A stretch of 64,000 nt of DNA from an uncultured Pelagibacteraceae bacterium (GCA_902591185.1 CACIZU010000002.1:1-64000); one strand, 5' to 3'; counted from the first letter of the stretch, positions 46,200-58,569 are shown. Program-made: numbers and translations. Notes: a model not told the origin generated them from the letters alone.

Positions 46200-46927
46200 T
46201 CTGGATCTTACCAATGGCAGGGAAGGGTACAAGAACAAACTCTCTAGGTAAATTTAAGCCATTTATTAAAGTCAATGGAAAAAAAATAATTGAATGGTTT
46301 TTGATTAGCATAAAACATAAAATTAAAAAAAATGATACTATTTTTTTGATAACAACAATTGAATATGAAAAAAAATATAATTTTCAAAAAAAAATGAAAA
46401 TAATTTTTAAAGAAAAAAAATTAAAAACTAAAAATTTTATTTTTAAATTTATTGATAATACACCAAATGGACCAGCATTCACAATAAACTCAATTAAAAA
46501 TTTTTTAAAAAATACTAAAACACCATGCGTAATAATTAATCCAGATCAGTTTATTGACTTTGATTTACCAAAAAAAATTAATAAAAATAATTTATACATA
46601 CCTTTGCATTTTAATAATCATGGTAACTCTAGCTATGTGAAACTAAACCAACAAGGTAATATTGTTGAAATTAAAGAAAAAACTTTAATATCAAATTATG
46701 CAAGTAGTGGTGTATACATTTTTGCTTCTTCAGAATTACTTAAAAAGATTCTGAGTTTAATTGGTGAGATCAAATCTAAAAAAGAGATTAATATGAGCGA
46801 CTTAATTAATTTATTTATTAAAAGAAATAATAAGAAAGTTAATCCTATTAGCACATTAATCAAATATGATTTAGGAAATATTAAAAGTATAAAAGATTTT
46901 CCAATAAAAGATATTAAAGTAAATTAA
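46196..46927 (+). CDS. Sugar-phosphate nucleotidyltransferase-like protein
   Basis: A 243-residue protein with the nucleotidyltransferase fold: MIWILPMAGKGTR has the G-x-G-T-R signature (9-13), KFKPFIKVNGKKIIEW is the conserved lysine/proline segment, and INPDQFIDFD (about 113-122) is the metal-binding region. It would transfer a nucleotide monophosphate onto a sugar phosphate. The C-terminal part is short, without the beta-helix domain of GlmU-type proteins. Its start overlaps the fusion gene by four bases and its stop directly abuts the AsnB-like gene. The base (C, G, U or dT) cannot be told from the sequence. Confidence 0.8.
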   Translation: MIWILPMAGKGTRTNSLGKFKPFIKVNGKKIIEWFLISIKHKIKKNDTIFLITTIEYEKKYNFQKKMKIIFKEKKLKTKNFIFKFIDNTPNGPAFTINSIKNFLKNTKTPCVIINPDQFIDFDLPKKINKNNLYIPLHFNNHGNSSYVKLNQQGNIVEIKEKTLISNYASSGVYIFASSELLKKILSLIGEIKSKKEINMSDLINLFIKRNNKKVNPISTLIKYDLGNIKSIKDFPIKDIKVN

Positions 46928-48820
46928 ATGTGTGGAATAATAGGTATTTATCAAGAAAACAGAGACAACAGTCGTCAATTATTAGATTCAATTGGAAGCA
47001 TCAAGCATAGAGGACCAGATCATACTGGAATTTGGTATAATAAGAATATATCTTTAGGTAACACAAGACTTAAGGTTGTTGATTTAGATGAAAAATCAAA
47101 TCAGCCATTTATTTCACGGAACAAAAGATATATAATGGTTTTTAATGGTGAGATATATAATCATCACATACTAAAAAAAAAATTTAAGATTTTTACAAAA
47201 ACTCAAAGTGACACAGAAGTCATAATCGAACTTTTTTCCAAAATTAGAGAAAGATGCTTTAGTTTATTAGATGGAATGTTTTCTATAGCAATATTTGATA
47301 ATCAAGAGTGTAGGTTATATTTATCTAGGGATCCCTTCGGAATAAAACCTCTATACTATTCTTTAAAAAATAATAAATTTATTTTTTGTTCGGAGATAAA
47401 AGGCATCATAAGTCAAAAAACTAAATATATTCAGAATGATAATAGCATTATTAATTTTGTAAAGTGGGGTGGTTTAGATCATTCTAATGAAACTTGGTAC
47501 AAAAATATCAAAAATGTTAGTCCGGGATCGACATTGGTAATAGATAGAAAATTTTCTATCTCAGAAAAAAAATATTATTTTTTTAGTGAAAATGTAAAAA
47601 ATAAAAAAATTGATCAAGATAATATTCCTTTACAATTTAAAGCTTTGCTAAAAAAATCAGTTAAAGAACAATCAAAAACAATCAGATCTATAGGAACAAA
47701 TTTATCTGGAGGAGTTGACTCGTCAATATTAACATTATTTTTGAAAGACAATAAAAAAGAGATTAATACTTACACTTTTGGTTATAATGAAAAAAAATAT
47801 GATGAAAGAAAATATGCAAAAAAGGTTTCAAAAAAATTAAACTTAAAAAACTTTACATCTATTTGTTCATCGAAAGATATAAATAAAAACTTCATAAACA
47901 CTCTGATCATGGAAGATGAACCATTTTCATCATTTAGACAAGTATCCCATCACAAACTTTATGAAGATTATAAGAATGATGGATCTACCGTTATCCTAGA
48001 AGCTAGTGGTGGTGATGAAATTGGAGCAGGCTATGCAGGTTTTCTTTGGCCACTATATTTAGATCAATTAAAAAAAGATGGTCATAATAAAGCTTGGTCA
48101 AATTTGTTGAAAAATTTAAATTTAAAAAAAAATAGTATTGAACAAATTTTTAATTTTGTAACTGCAGGAATAGAAAATCAAAAAAATTATGGGGTATGTA
48201 CATCTGATGGTCAAAGAATTATTAAGAATAATTTAATTAGCAATAGTTATGAAAAAAAATATGATAAGGGACCACCAATATATTCAAAAGATTTTGAAAG
48301 TTATCTTCAAAATTCTCAGTATATTGAACTTTTCCACACAAAACTTCCAAGGGGATTGAGATATGTTGATAGAGCATCATCTGGAAGTGGGAGAGAAGCT
48401 AGAGTGCCTTTATTAACAAAAGAATTAGTGGAATTTTGTTTTGCGATCCCAAATAATTTTAAAATTCGAGATGGAGAATTAAGATGGTTTATGAAAAAAT
48501 CTATGAAATATATAACAAATAACTTTATCAATTTAAAAAATAAAAGAAGCGTTGCAGATCCCCAAAGAGATTGGTTGAGAAAAGATTTTAAAACAATTGT
48601 TTTTGAATTATTTAATTCAAAAAAATTTGGCAATAGAGGAATATTTGACCAAAACGAAGTTGTTAAAAATTATGAATATTTTTTAAAAAAAAAGGATGCT
48701 CATAGTTTAGGTGTATTCCAAATTTTTATTACAGAAATATGGTTAAGACTTTTTATTGATAGCAAGCCTTCATATTTTAAAGATGCCAAACTTGATGAAT
48801 TTATTTATGAAACAAATTAA
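46928..48820 (+). CDS. asnB: Asparagine-synthase-like glutamine amidotransferase (AsnB family)
   Basis: A 630-residue protein with the class II glutamine amidotransferase domain (Cys2 in [27 protein letters not shown]) and the ATP-binding synthetase domain (SGGVDSS, 260-266; [14 protein letters not shown]). AsnB paralogues sitting in polysaccharide clusters often amidate carboxyl groups of uronic acids (for example to galacturonamide) rather than make asparagine, so the symbol is a family label. Given a uronate-isomerase-like neighbour, amidation of a uronic acid is a reasonable inference. It is the last gene of the module; tRNA-Ser begins eight bases after it. Confidence 0.88.
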   Translation: MCGIIGIYQENRDNSRQLLDSIGSIKHRGPDHTGIWYNKNISLGNTRLKVVDLDEKSNQPFISRNKRYIMVFNGEIYNHHILKKKFKIFTKTQSDTEVIIELFSKIRERCFSLLDGMFSIAIFDNQECRLYLSRDPFGIKPLYYSLKNNKFIFCSEIKGIISQKTKYIQNDNSIINFVKWGGLDHSNETWYKNIKNVSPGSTLVIDRKFSISEKKYYFFSENVKNKKIDQDNIPLQFKALLKKSVKEQSKTIRSIGTNLSGGVDSSILTLFLKDNKKEINTYTFGYNEKKYDERKYAKKVSKKLNLKNFTSICSSKDINKNFINTLIMEDEPFSSFRQVSHHKLYEDYKNDGSTVILEASGGDEIGAGYAGFLWPLYLDQLKKDGHNKAWSNLLKNLNLKKNSIEQIFNFVTAGIENQKNYGVCTSDGQRIIKNNLISNSYEKKYDKGPPIYSKDFESYLQNSQYIELFHTKLPRGLRYVDRASSGSGREARVPLLTKELVEFCFAIPNNFKIRDGELRWFMKKSMKYITNNFINLKNKRSVADPQRDWLRKDFKTIVFELFNSKKFGNRGIFDQNEVVKNYEYFLKKKDAHSLGVFQIFITEIWLRLFIDSKPSYFKDAKLDEFIYETN

Positions 48821-48827
48821 TTTTAAG

Positions 48828-48917
48828 GGAGAGGTGGCCGAGTGGTTGAAGGCGCACGCTTGGAAAGCGTGTATAGGGGAAGCTCTATCGCGGGTTCGAA
48901 TCCCGCTCTCTCCGCCA
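48828..48917 (+). tRNA. tRNA-Ser (anticodon GGA)
   Basis: The acceptor GGAGAGG pairs with TCTCTCC (one G-U), followed by discriminator G and encoded CCA. The anticodon arm CACGC / TTGGAAA / GCGTG gives anticodon GGA. A long variable arm, as in serine tRNAs, and the T-loop GGTTCGAATCC are present. It lies between asnB and a GT9 gene, a typical boundary for variable gene content; no integrase or direct repeat was found beside it. Confidence 0.95.
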
Positions 48918-48970
48918 GAAGAATATTTAGATTATAAAAAATCTGATTTATTTTTTTAAAATATTATATT

Positions 48971-50011
48971 ATGAAAATTTGTATATTTTATACTTCACCA
49001 AAACTTGGAGACATAATTCTACAATTGCCATTTATAAAATCAATTTCTAATTATTATAAAACAGAGGTTACTCTTTGTATTAATTCACATATAAAAATTA
49101 AAAGTATATTAGAAAATCAAAAATATATTTCTAATATTATAGAAAACCCTTTCAGAAGAGGAAGATTTTTTTTCCAAGATATTTTAAAATTAAAACAAGA
49201 TTTAAATAAAGAAAATATCAACTATGCCTTCATTTTAGAAAAAACAAAAGGCCCTGCCATTGCTTGTAAACTTGCTAGAATAAATAAGATTTATGGTTTT
49301 GGAATTGGGTCTCAAAAGTATTTAGTAAGCAACTCTGATAGATTAAATAAAAATGATTTAAGATATAATTATACTGAACAATCAATAAAATTCTTAAATA
49401 ATTTAAAAATTTCTCATAATTTCAAAGATAAATTCATAATTTTAAAAAATGAAAATAAAAGTAATTTTATCAAAATTTATCAACATTTACCAAAACCTTG
49501 GGTTTGTTTTGCTGTAGATTCAACTGAAGTAAATAGAATTTGGCCTCAAAAAAATTTTGCTGAATTAGCTGATAAATTATTTGAAAAAAAATTAGCAAAA
49601 ACTATATTTGTAATTAATCATGAAAATCACAAACAATACTTTCAAGAAATAGTAAAAAATTCAAAATATGAAAATCAATTTATTAATTGTAAATCTTTGG
49701 ATAGATCTCAGATAATACATTTAATAGATGTTTGTGAATATTTTGTTGGTATCGACTCAGGCCCGTCTTGTGTAGCTGGAGCTTTAGATAAAAAAACTTT
49801 TTGTATAATTGGACCTACGGATGCAACTTTACCTAGATTTAATTCTATGGTTAAAATAAAAAGTGATATTTACGACTCCTCCCGGGAGATTGGAATTAAT
49901 AGATGTGGAGATAATTTTTTACAAGATAATAGTGAAGTAAAAACTATAAAAGTTCAAAAAGTTTTTGAAGAGATTAAATCTCATCTTCAAGATAAAGAAT
50001 ATAGTGAATAG
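48971..50011 (+). CDS. Family 9 glycosyltransferase (heptosyltransferase-like)
   Basis: A 346-residue GT-B protein. The opening ICIFYTSPKLGDIILQLPFI has the G-D/E pair expected of GT9 at the N-terminus, and the donor domain has VCEYFVGIDSGPSCVAGAL, matching the heptosyltransferase motif G-x-D-(T/S)-G-P-x-H. The usual His after Pro is replaced by Ser (GPSCVAG). These enzymes add heptose or related sugars to the lipopolysaccharide core. It follows tRNA-Ser on the same strand and converges with another GT9 after a 43-base gap. Confidence 0.82.
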   Translation: MKICIFYTSPKLGDIILQLPFIKSISNYYKTEVTLCINSHIKIKSILENQKYISNIIENPFRRGRFFFQDILKLKQDLNKENINYAFILEKTKGPAIACKLARINKIYGFGIGSQKYLVSNSDRLNKNDLRYNYTEQSIKFLNNLKISHNFKDKFIILKNENKSNFIKIYQHLPKPWVCFAVDSTEVNRIWPQKNFAELADKLFEKKLAKTIFVINHENHKQYFQEIVKNSKYENQFINCKSLDRSQIIHLIDVCEYFVGIDSGPSCVAGALDKKTFCIIGPTDATLPRFNSMVKIKSDIYDSSREIGINRCGDNFLQDNSEVKTIKVQKVFEEIKSHLQDKEYSE

Positions 50012-50054
50012 TGATCTAGGGTAAATTTCTATAATGATAATTTCCTCTAAAATT

Positions 50055-50975
50055 TTAAATTGAGCTAAGTATTTTTTGAATAATATTGTCAGGTTTTAAA
50101 CGGTAGGTATTGTAATATTTATTTTTTTTATTAATAATTTTGCTTTCAGGCAGAGTATGGAGAGGCGTGTAAATTGCATGAATTTTTTTTTTTAAAGCTG
50201 AGCCTAAGCAAATTGGTCCAGTCTCGTTACCTATAACAATATTACATGAATAGATTATATTAATTATTTCAGAAATTTTTCTTTTATATGTAAATTCAAT
50301 GTTTTTTGATTTTTTCATTTCTAAAGGAAAGTATTTTAAAAAATATTTTTTATTAGGTGAGAAATTTATATAAATCTTATTTTTTTTAAATAATTTTTTT
50401 ATTAACTTAATAAAATTTATTATTGGCCAATTATTTTGATCATGATGAGAGTCTATAACTATAAAAATTTTTTTCTTTTTCGATTTGTTATTTATTTTAA
50501 GATTCTGTCTATTTAATAAAAAACTATTATCTCTTTTAGTGAGCTTGAGATTTAATGTATATTTTAAAATTCTTTCTGACAAAGTTAAATGATTTAATGA
50601 TTTATCTTTATTTATAATAAAATTACCAGTTCCAAATATATATTTTTTTTTTGCATTACATAATAAAGTGGGAATTATCAATCTTTTTGTATTGGATGTT
50701 AGAAAAACATATTTTGGGTTTAGATCATTTATTTTTTTTTTAAAATCAAAAAAATTATTAATTGTTTTTAAAAATCCATATCTATGATTGTCAAACTCTA
50801 TTATCTTTTTATAAAAAATTTCATTTTTAAAAACCTCTTTTGCTTGGTTAACTTTATTTGAAAGAATATAAATTTTTTTACCAAAAGTTTTATATAAAGA
50901 TTTTAAAAGTGGTAAATGATATATTAAATCACCTATACCTCTTGCACCAATTATAACTAAAATTTTTTTTTTCAC
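50055..50975 (-). CDS. Family 9 glycosyltransferase (heptosyltransferase-like), second copy
   Basis: A 306-residue GT-B protein. It begins with KILVIIGARGIGDLIYHLPL, the GT9 acceptor-domain signature, and ends with SCNIVIGNETGPICLGSALK, the donor-binding motif; as in the neighbour the conserved His is replaced (here by Ile). KKIFIVIDSHHDQNNWPIIN is the usual W-P element. The sequence is strongly Lys/Ile/Asn-rich, and it converges with the other GT9 and diverges from the FkbM gene. Acceptor and donor unknown; core or O-chain glycan synthesis is inferred. Confidence 0.8.
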   Translation of the reverse strand: MKKKILVIIGARGIGDLIYHLPLLKSLYKTFGKKIYILSNKVNQAKEVFKNEIFYKKIIEFDNHRYGFLKTINNFFDFKKKINDLNPKYVFLTSNTKRLIIPTLLCNAKKKYIFGTGNFIINKDKSLNHLTLSERILKYTLNLKLTKRDNSFLLNRQNLKINNKSKKKKIFIVIDSHHDQNNWPIINFIKLIKKLFKKNKIYINFSPNKKYFLKYFPLEMKKSKNIEFTYKRKISEIINIIYSCNIVIGNETGPICLGSALKKKIHAIYTPLHTLPESKIINKKNKYYNTYRLKPDNIIQKILSSI

Positions 50976-51018
50976 TTATATAATTAATATATTATAAGTT
51001 AATTATTATCTAAATATT

Positions 51019-51819
51019 ATGATTATAAATTCTAAATATAATTTTTTAAAACCTTTTAAAGTTAAAAAATTAGTAAGGTTAGGTAGAAATTTTGATGGAG
51101 GATATCTTGTTTGTGGTGATACATTGCAAAATTGTGAAAACTTAATTACTCTTGGAGTAGGAGATGATCTTTCTTTTGAAAGAGATTTTGAAAAAAAAAT
51201 TAATTCTAAAACAATTCAACTATATGATTACACTGTTAACAATGGTTTGTTTTTAAAAATTATATTAAAATATTTTAGAAGATTAATTACATTTCGGACT
51301 AGGGTAAATAATTTCACTTACAGTATTAGAAATTATATTAATTATTTAAAATTTCTTAAAAAAAAAAACGTAATTTTACGTAAATTCAGAGTTGTTAAAA
51401 ATAAGAAGTATTACAACGATGTAAGTTTAAAAAGTATTTTTAAAAAAATAAATAGTAATAATAATTTATTAAAAATGGATATAGAAGGCGGTGAATATCA
51501 GTTAGTAGAAGATATAATTATTTATAATTTAAAAATTAAAATGTTAATTGTTGAGTTTCACCATATAAATAAAAATAAAAAATTATTTACTGAATCTATT
51601 AAAAAACTTAAAAAGAAATTCGATATAATACATATTCATGCAAACAATTATAAATTTAAGAAGAATTCTGAGGATATATTTGATTCTCTTGAAATTACTA
51701 TGGTCAATAAAAAAATAAATAAATATCGTAAAAATTTTAGAGAAAATTTTCCTATTAAAAATTTGGATTTTGAGTGTTTTCCTGACAGAAAAAAAATAGT
51801 TTTTTCTTTTAAAAATTGA
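51019..51819 (+). CDS. FkbM-family methyltransferase
   Basis: A 266-residue SAM-dependent methyltransferase-like protein. The diagnostic segment is NNLLKMDIEGGEYQLVEDII (about 149-168), equal to the FkbM motif K-x-D-(I/V)-E-G-x-E. A later strand MLIVEFHHI is also conserved. ENLITLGVGDDLSFERDFEK at the front corresponds to the glycine-rich SAM-binding loop, in altered form. FkbM relatives methylate sugar hydroxyls in glycans, which fits the neighbouring glycosyltransferases. It ends the island; gyrB starts 127 bases later. Confidence 0.82.
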   Translation: MIINSKYNFLKPFKVKKLVRLGRNFDGGYLVCGDTLQNCENLITLGVGDDLSFERDFEKKINSKTIQLYDYTVNNGLFLKIILKYFRRLITFRTRVNNFTYSIRNYINYLKFLKKKNVILRKFRVVKNKKYYNDVSLKSIFKKINSNNNLLKMDIEGGEYQLVEDIIIYNLKIKMLIVEFHHINKNKKLFTESIKKLKKKFDIIHIHANNYKFKKNSEDIFDSLEITMVNKKINKYRKNFRENFPIKNLDFECFPDRKKIVFSFKN

Positions 51820-51899
51820 TTTTGTTTTAATGGGTTTTTAAACACTTAATTATTATATTTAATGAATAGTAATTAAGATATAAATATTTTTAAATAGGT

Positions 51900-51922
51900 T
51901 ATCATTAAAAAAATGATATAAT
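51900..51922 (+). promoter_or_regulatory. Extended -10 promoter of gyrB overlapped by a 7-bp dyad
   Basis: TGA-TATAAT (51914-51922) is a consensus extended -10, 24 bases ahead of the gyrB ATG, giving a short leader. TATCATT (51900-51906) and AATGATA (51912-51918) form a perfect inverted repeat that reaches into the -10. No good -35 is present. Prediction from sequence only. Confidence 0.45.
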
Positions 51923-51925
51923 TAA

Positions 51926-54001
<2,076 letters not shown>

Positions 54002-54003
54002 TA

Positions 54004-55284
54004 ATGAAGTTTTTTGAAACTTCTAAGTATCATTTATTAAAAAAATCAACTTATATAAGTTTAAGATGGATAGGTATAATTGGTCAATTTATATCAGTTA
54101 ACTTTGTTTATTTTTTTTTAAATTTTGAATTTGATTGTTTTACTTCTAATTTAATAATAATTTTAGGAATTTTAAGTAATTTATATTTAATTTTTATTTA
54201 TAAAAAAACTCAATTATCAGACAGATCAGCATTTCTTTTTTTAGTTTTAGATATATTCCAATTAGGAGTTTTGCTTTATTTAACAGGAGGTGTTAATAAT
54301 CCTTTTGTAATCTTTTTATTAATTCCAAGTGTTTTTTCATCATCAAATTTGAGCTTTAAAACAAATATTTTGCTTGTATTTTTAACCACTTTTATAATTA
54401 TTTTTCTCACATTTTACTCAGAAGATTTACCTGGTCCTATAAGAGATCATTTTCATATAAGTCCATATTATCATTATTCTATTCCAGTTTCTTTAATAAT
54501 TGCTTTAATTTTTTTAAATTATTTCGCTATGACATTTGGAGCACAATCTCGTCTAAGAAAAGAAGCTTTGGCAAAAATGGAAGAAGTAATGGCAAAAGAG
54601 CATGAGCTTTTATCTTTAGGTGGCCAAGCCGCTGCCGCTGCACATTCTTTGGGTACCCCACTTTCAACAATCAAGATTATAACGCAAGAACTTGTAAAAC
54701 AATTTAAAGGACAAAAAGATCTTAAAAAAGATATTGAGCTTTTGTTAAGCCAAGTAGAAAGATGTAATCAAATTCTAAAACGTTTAAGTTTAAATCCTGT
54801 AGAAGAGGATAATTTTATTGATAAAGATCTCACAATGAGAGATTACTTAAGTGAAATTATCTCTTCATTTAGAGAGATTAGTAAAAAAAATTTTAATTTT
54901 AATTTTGATCAATACTCAAATGATAAAAAAATAACAAAATCAATAGAAATTGTTTATGGTTTAAGAAATTTTATTGGTAATGCTAATAAATTTTCAAAAG
55001 AAAATGTTTATATAAATTTAAAAAGTGATAGTGAAATTACTGAAATTATAATTGAGGATGATGGCAATGGTTACCCAAAGGATATATTGCCAAAGATTGG
55101 AGAGCCATATTTAAGATCTAATGATTCAATAGAAAAGTCAAACACTGGACTTGGACTTGGATTATTTATTGGAAAAACACTTTTAGAAAAAAACTTTGCA
55201 TCTATAAATTGTAGGAATTCTAAAACTAGAAATGGTGCAGAAGTTATTGTCAGATGGAATAACAGAGATCTATTTAATATTTAA
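54004..55284 (+). CDS. regB: RegB/PrrB-type redox sensor histidine kinase
   Basis: A 426-residue kinase with about six N-terminal transmembrane helices. [11 protein letters not shown] (94-104) contains the GGxxNPF quinone-binding heptapeptide of RegB. The phospho-acceptor H214 is in [15 protein letters not shown]. The redox-box cysteine is at C254 ([10 protein letters not shown]). The ATPase domain has N (about 321-324), [10 protein letters not shown] and [14 protein letters not shown]. In RegB the residue after the His is usually Glu (HELGTP); here it is Ser. RegB senses quinone/redox state and phosphorylates RegA; no response-regulator gene lies nearby. It follows gyrB by two bases and shares TTAA stop codons with cobT. 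Confidence 0.88.
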   Translation: MKFFETSKYHLLKKSTYISLRWIGIIGQFISVNFVYFFLNFEFDCFTSNLIIILGILSNLYLIFIYKKTQLSDRSAFLFLVLDIFQLGVLLYLTGGVNNPFVIFLLIPSVFSSSNLSFKTNILLVFLTTFIIIFLTFYSEDLPGPIRDHFHISPYYHYSIPVSLIIALIFLNYFAMTFGAQSRLRKEALAKMEEVMAKEHELLSLGGQAAAAAHSLGTPLSTIKIITQELVKQFKGQKDLKKDIELLLSQVERCNQILKRLSLNPVEEDNFIDKDLTMRDYLSEIISSFREISKKNFNFNFDQYSNDKKITKSIEIVYGLRNFIGNANKFSKENVYINLKSDSEITEIIIEDDGNGYPKDILPKIGEPYLRSNDSIEKSNTGLGLGLFIGKTLLEKNFASINCRNSKTRNGAEVIVRWNNRDLFNI

Positions 55285-57077
55285 TGAAATTTTTTTTTTG
55301 TATCAAACAAAGAGCTTAATTGAGATATCATTACATCACCCAACTCATTTACATCGGTAATTTTTATTGCTTTATTATAATATCTAGAAACGTCATGACC
55401 AATCCCAATTGCTAAAACCTCTATATCAGTTTTATTTTCCATAAATTTTACAATTTTCTTAAGATGTTTTTCTAAAAAGTCACCTGAATTGACAGAAAGA
55501 GTGGAGTCATCAACTGGTGCTCCATCAGAAATGACCATTAATATTTTTCTTTCTTCTTTTCTTTTCTTAATTCTATTGTAAGCCCACGAGATTGCCTCTC
55601 CATCTATATTTTCTTTGAGTAAACCTTCTTTAAGCATTAGACCTAAATTATTTTTAGCTTGTCGCCAGTGTGTGTCAGCACCTTTATATATTATGTGCCT
55701 TAAGTCGTTTAATCTTCCAGGTGTTTTAGGTTTGGAATTTTTGTTCCACAGCTCTCTACTTTGTCCCCCCTTCCAGTTTTTGGTAGTAAAACCCAAAATT
55801 TCAACTTTAACTGAACATCTTTCTAAAGTTCTAGATAATATGTCGGCACAAATTGCTGCAATGGTAATCGGCCTGCCTCTCATAGAGCCAGAATTATCGA
55901 TTAGTAAAGTTACTATTGTATCTTTAAATTCTAAATCTTTTTCTTTTTTAAACGAAAGAGAATTATATGGATCCATTATAATTCTTGGTAATTTTGAACT
56001 ATCAAGCAAACCTTCTTCTAGATCAAATTCCCATGTTCTATTTTGTTTAGCAAGTAATTGTCTTTGAAGTTTGTTTGCAAGTTTGGTTATGATATCTTGA
56101 AAACCAACTAATTGTTGGTCTAAAGTTCTTCTTAGTTTTAATGCTTCTTCAACATTCTCTAAATTTTCAGCTTTTGTAATTTCATCGTATTGTGAAGTAA
56201 AAATCTTGTAATTAAGATTGATATTATCAATATTTTTTTGAACAATTTGTTCTGAGCTTTTTTCATCTGATTCGTTATCTGAAAGCTGTTCATCTAGACT
56301 AAATTCATCAATATTATAATCGGCATCTAAAGAAGCTTGTGTTTCTTGATCATTGTTTTCATCTTTATTATCTTCAGATTCTTTATCCCGATCATCATTT
56401 GAAGGATTGTCTTGTCCTTGATCTTGGTTTTCTTCTTTTCTTTCATCATTTTCTTCACTTTGAAAGATATCCATTTCTTCTAAAATCTCTGAAAATCTTG
56501 AACTATAGTTATTTTGATTTTCTAAATTTTCCTGTAAGAATTTTTTGTGTTTATCTATTGATTTTTCAAAGTCTTTTTCCCAGAAATTTAACATTTTAGT
56601 TGTCAAAGAATTTAATTTAATTTGATGAAAGTTTTTAAGCATATAAAGCTCAAATGCCTCAGCAATAGGAACATCTTCTTTAGTTTTTAATTGATTTTTT
56701 TTATGATTGATTATTTGAGCATAATTTTCATTAAAATTTTTTTTTATTCCTCTAAGCATTTTTCCACCTAATGATTCATATCTGATTTTTTCAGCAATAT
56801 TATAAAGTGATCTTGATGAAGCATTAGTTGGTAAATTTTTTCTATAGATAGCATCATTAGAAAATTTTTTTTTTAGAGCAGCCGAATCTGTTTCAGCACG
56901 TAATCTAATAAGGTCACTTAGATTTGTTAAATTATCAATTTCAAATGTACTTAAATCTTTTGATTTTTTATTTTTAGAAGATTTATTAATTAAAGTAAAA
57001 TCATCAGAAATTACTTTTGCAGTTGATGTTAAAGCAAGTCTGAACTTTTCTTTTAAGTTAGTTTCTTTGTTGTTCAT
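55281..57077 (-). CDS. cobT: CobT-like protein with von Willebrand A domain
   Basis: A 598-residue CobT: helical N-terminal region, a strongly acidic Asp/Glu/Asn/Gln-rich linker (about 205-280), then a VWA domain with the metal-ion site DNSGSM (394-399) and later [10 protein letters not shown] and ISDGAPVDD. CobT works with the AAA+ protein CobS in aerobic cobaltochelatase, in which CobN carries the chelation site. No CobN gene is present here, and SAR11 is known to lack de novo B12 synthesis, so the pair may act as a different AAA+/VWA machine. It abuts cobS without a gap. Confidence 0.88.
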   Translation of the reverse strand: MNNKETNLKEKFRLALTSTAKVISDDFTLINKSSKNKKSKDLSTFEIDNLTNLSDLIRLRAETDSAALKKKFSNDAIYRKNLPTNASSRSLYNIAEKIRYESLGGKMLRGIKKNFNENYAQIINHKKNQLKTKEDVPIAEAFELYMLKNFHQIKLNSLTTKMLNFWEKDFEKSIDKHKKFLQENLENQNNYSSRFSEILEEMDIFQSEENDERKEENQDQGQDNPSNDDRDKESEDNKDENNDQETQASLDADYNIDEFSLDEQLSDNESDEKSSEQIVQKNIDNINLNYKIFTSQYDEITKAENLENVEEALKLRRTLDQQLVGFQDIITKLANKLQRQLLAKQNRTWEFDLEEGLLDSSKLPRIIMDPYNSLSFKKEKDLEFKDTIVTLLIDNSGSMRGRPITIAAICADILSRTLERCSVKVEILGFTTKNWKGGQSRELWNKNSKPKTPGRLNDLRHIIYKGADTHWRQAKNNLGLMLKEGLLKENIDGEAISWAYNRIKKRKEERKILMVISDGAPVDDSTLSVNSGDFLEKHLKKIVKFMENKTDIEVLAIGIGHDVSRYYNKAIKITDVNELGDVMISQLSSLFDTKKKFH

Positions 57078-58052
57078 TTAAATTTGAATATTTGCCAATG
57101 ACTCTGGCAATTCTTCACCAAAACATCTTTGATAATATTCTGCGATAGTATTTTTTTCTATGTCATCGCATTTATTAAGGAAAGTTACTCTAAAAGCATA
57201 ACCTGTATCTTTAAAAATTTCTGAATTTTCAGCCCAATGCATAACAGTTCTTGGACTCATTACTGTTGAAATATCACCTGCAATAAATCCTTTTCTAGTC
57301 AAAGAGGCTACTTTAATCATGTTAGCAACTTTTTCTTTACCTTTTGCGTTATTAAGATTTTTATTTTTTGCCAAAACTATATCCAATTCTCTTTCAAGGC
57401 TAAGATAGTTTAAAGTTGTTACAATATTCCATCTATCCATCTGTCCTTGATTTATTTGTTGAGTTCCGTGATAAAGGCCGGTTGTGTCACCGAGACCAAC
57501 CGTATTAGATGTGGCAAATAATCTAAAAAATTTATTTTGTTTAATAACTTTATTTTTATCTAGTAATGTGAAATTACCTTCAGCTTCTAAAACTCTTTGA
57601 ATTACAAACATTACATCTGGCCTTCCAGCATCATATTCATCAAAAACAAGAGCCACAGCGTTTTGTATAGACCAAGGTAAAATCCCTTCATTAAATTGGG
57701 TGACTTGTTTCCCATCTTTGAGAACAATCGCGTCTTTTCCAATTAAATCTATTCTACTCACATGACTGTCTAAGTTAACACGTATACAAGGCCAATTTAA
57801 TCTCGCTGCAATTTGTTCTATATGAGTAGATTTTCCAGTTCCATGATATCCTTGAACCAAAACTCTTTTATTGTAAGCAAATCCAGAGATGATTGCTAGA
57901 GTGGTATCTCTATCAAATTTGTAACTTTTATCTATTTCAGGAACATATTCATTTTTTTTTGAAAAAGCATCTACTTCCATTTCGGAATCAATTCCAAAAG
58001 TTTGTTTTAATGAAATTTTAATATCCGGTTGTATGTTAAGATTTGGTGTCAA
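57078..58052 (-). CDS. cobS: CobS-like AAA+ ATPase
   Basis: A 324-residue AAA+ protein. Walker A is GYHGTGKST (68-76), the Walker B region includes [16 protein letters not shown], and sensor elements follow in [20 protein letters not shown]. This is the CobS/MoxR-like group that pairs with VWA proteins. Its N-terminus overlaps the J-domain gene by 17 bases, and its stop is directly followed by the cobT start. It is expected to power assembly or remodelling of a partner protein; classically the CobN subunit of cobaltochelatase, but none is visible in this window. Confidence 0.88.
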   Translation of the reverse strand: MTPNLNIQPDIKISLKQTFGIDSEMEVDAFSKKNEYVPEIDKSYKFDRDTTLAIISGFAYNKRVLVQGYHGTGKSTHIEQIAARLNWPCIRVNLDSHVSRIDLIGKDAIVLKDGKQVTQFNEGILPWSIQNAVALVFDEYDAGRPDVMFVIQRVLEAEGNFTLLDKNKVIKQNKFFRLFATSNTVGLGDTTGLYHGTQQINQGQMDRWNIVTTLNYLSLERELDIVLAKNKNLNNAKGKEKVANMIKVASLTRKGFIAGDISTVMSPRTVMHWAENSEIFKDTGYAFRVTFLNKCDDIEKNTIAEYYQRCFGEELPESLANIQI

Positions 58053-58569
58053 TTTTTTCTCTATATGTGTTTTTAAGTTGTGTATAAGCTAGCGTAATTA
58101 GTTTTAGTTTTTCCTCGTATTTTTTGTTCCCAGAATTCATATCAGGGTGAAATTTTTTGACAAGCACTTTGAATTTATCCTGTATTTTTTTCCATTTTAA
58201 ACCTACAGAAACCCCTAATATACTAAAAGCTTTGATATCTCTATGATTAAATTTAAATTGATGCATATGATCATAGTCGTCATTAATTTTATCTTTATCG
58301 AATTCTTCTCTCAGAGTGTTATTCCAAAGTACTTTAAAGAAATTATCTGAAGAGCTAAAACTTTGTGTGGGCTTATGCCAGATCATATCAGACTTTAAAA
58401 AATTCAAAACTTGATCATCATTCATTCCTGAAAAATAATTCCAATTTTTATTAAATTCCTTTACATGTTCAAGACAAAGCATTCTATACTTTTTGCTATT
58501 ATCTTTTTCAATTGGTGCCTTATAATTACCAATTTCATTACAATTATTCCAGTCACAAATATTTTTCAT
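58036..58569 (-). CDS. J-domain (DnaJ-like) protein
   Basis: A 177-residue protein with a C-terminal J-domain: [20 protein letters not shown] then HPDMNSG (the His-Pro-Asp loop, about 139-141), then helices [13 protein letters not shown]. The N-terminal half has cysteines and histidines in a pattern suggestive of a small zinc-binding region ([20 protein letters not shown]). It would stimulate Hsp70 (DnaK). In alphaproteobacteria the order bolA, J-domain, cobS, cobT is recurrent, which suggests a shared function. Overlaps cobS by 17 bases and is divergent from bolA. Confidence 0.85.
   Translation of the reverse strand: MKNICDWNNCNEIGNYKAPIEKDNSKKYRMLCLEHVKEFNKNWNYFSGMNDDQVLNFLKSDMIWHKPTQSFSSSDNFFKVLWNNTLREEFDKDKINDDYDHMHQFKFNHRDIKAFSILGVSVGLKWKKIQDKFKVLVKKFHPDMNSGNKKYEEKLKLITLAYTQLKNTYREKIDTKS

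Noticed and set aside
46928-48820. Housekeeping asparagine synthetase
   Set aside because: Possible, but its place at the end of a coupled sugar-activation module favours amidation of a sugar acid; left as a family-level call.
48756-48959. 67-codon frame over the end of asnB and tRNA-Ser
   Set aside because: Its reading comes from the tRNA sequence itself; asnB and the tRNA account for the DNA.
55615-56067. 150-codon frame antisense to cobT
   Set aside because: Long antisense frames are common here because the real gene is complete and motif-rich; this product has no recognisable pattern.
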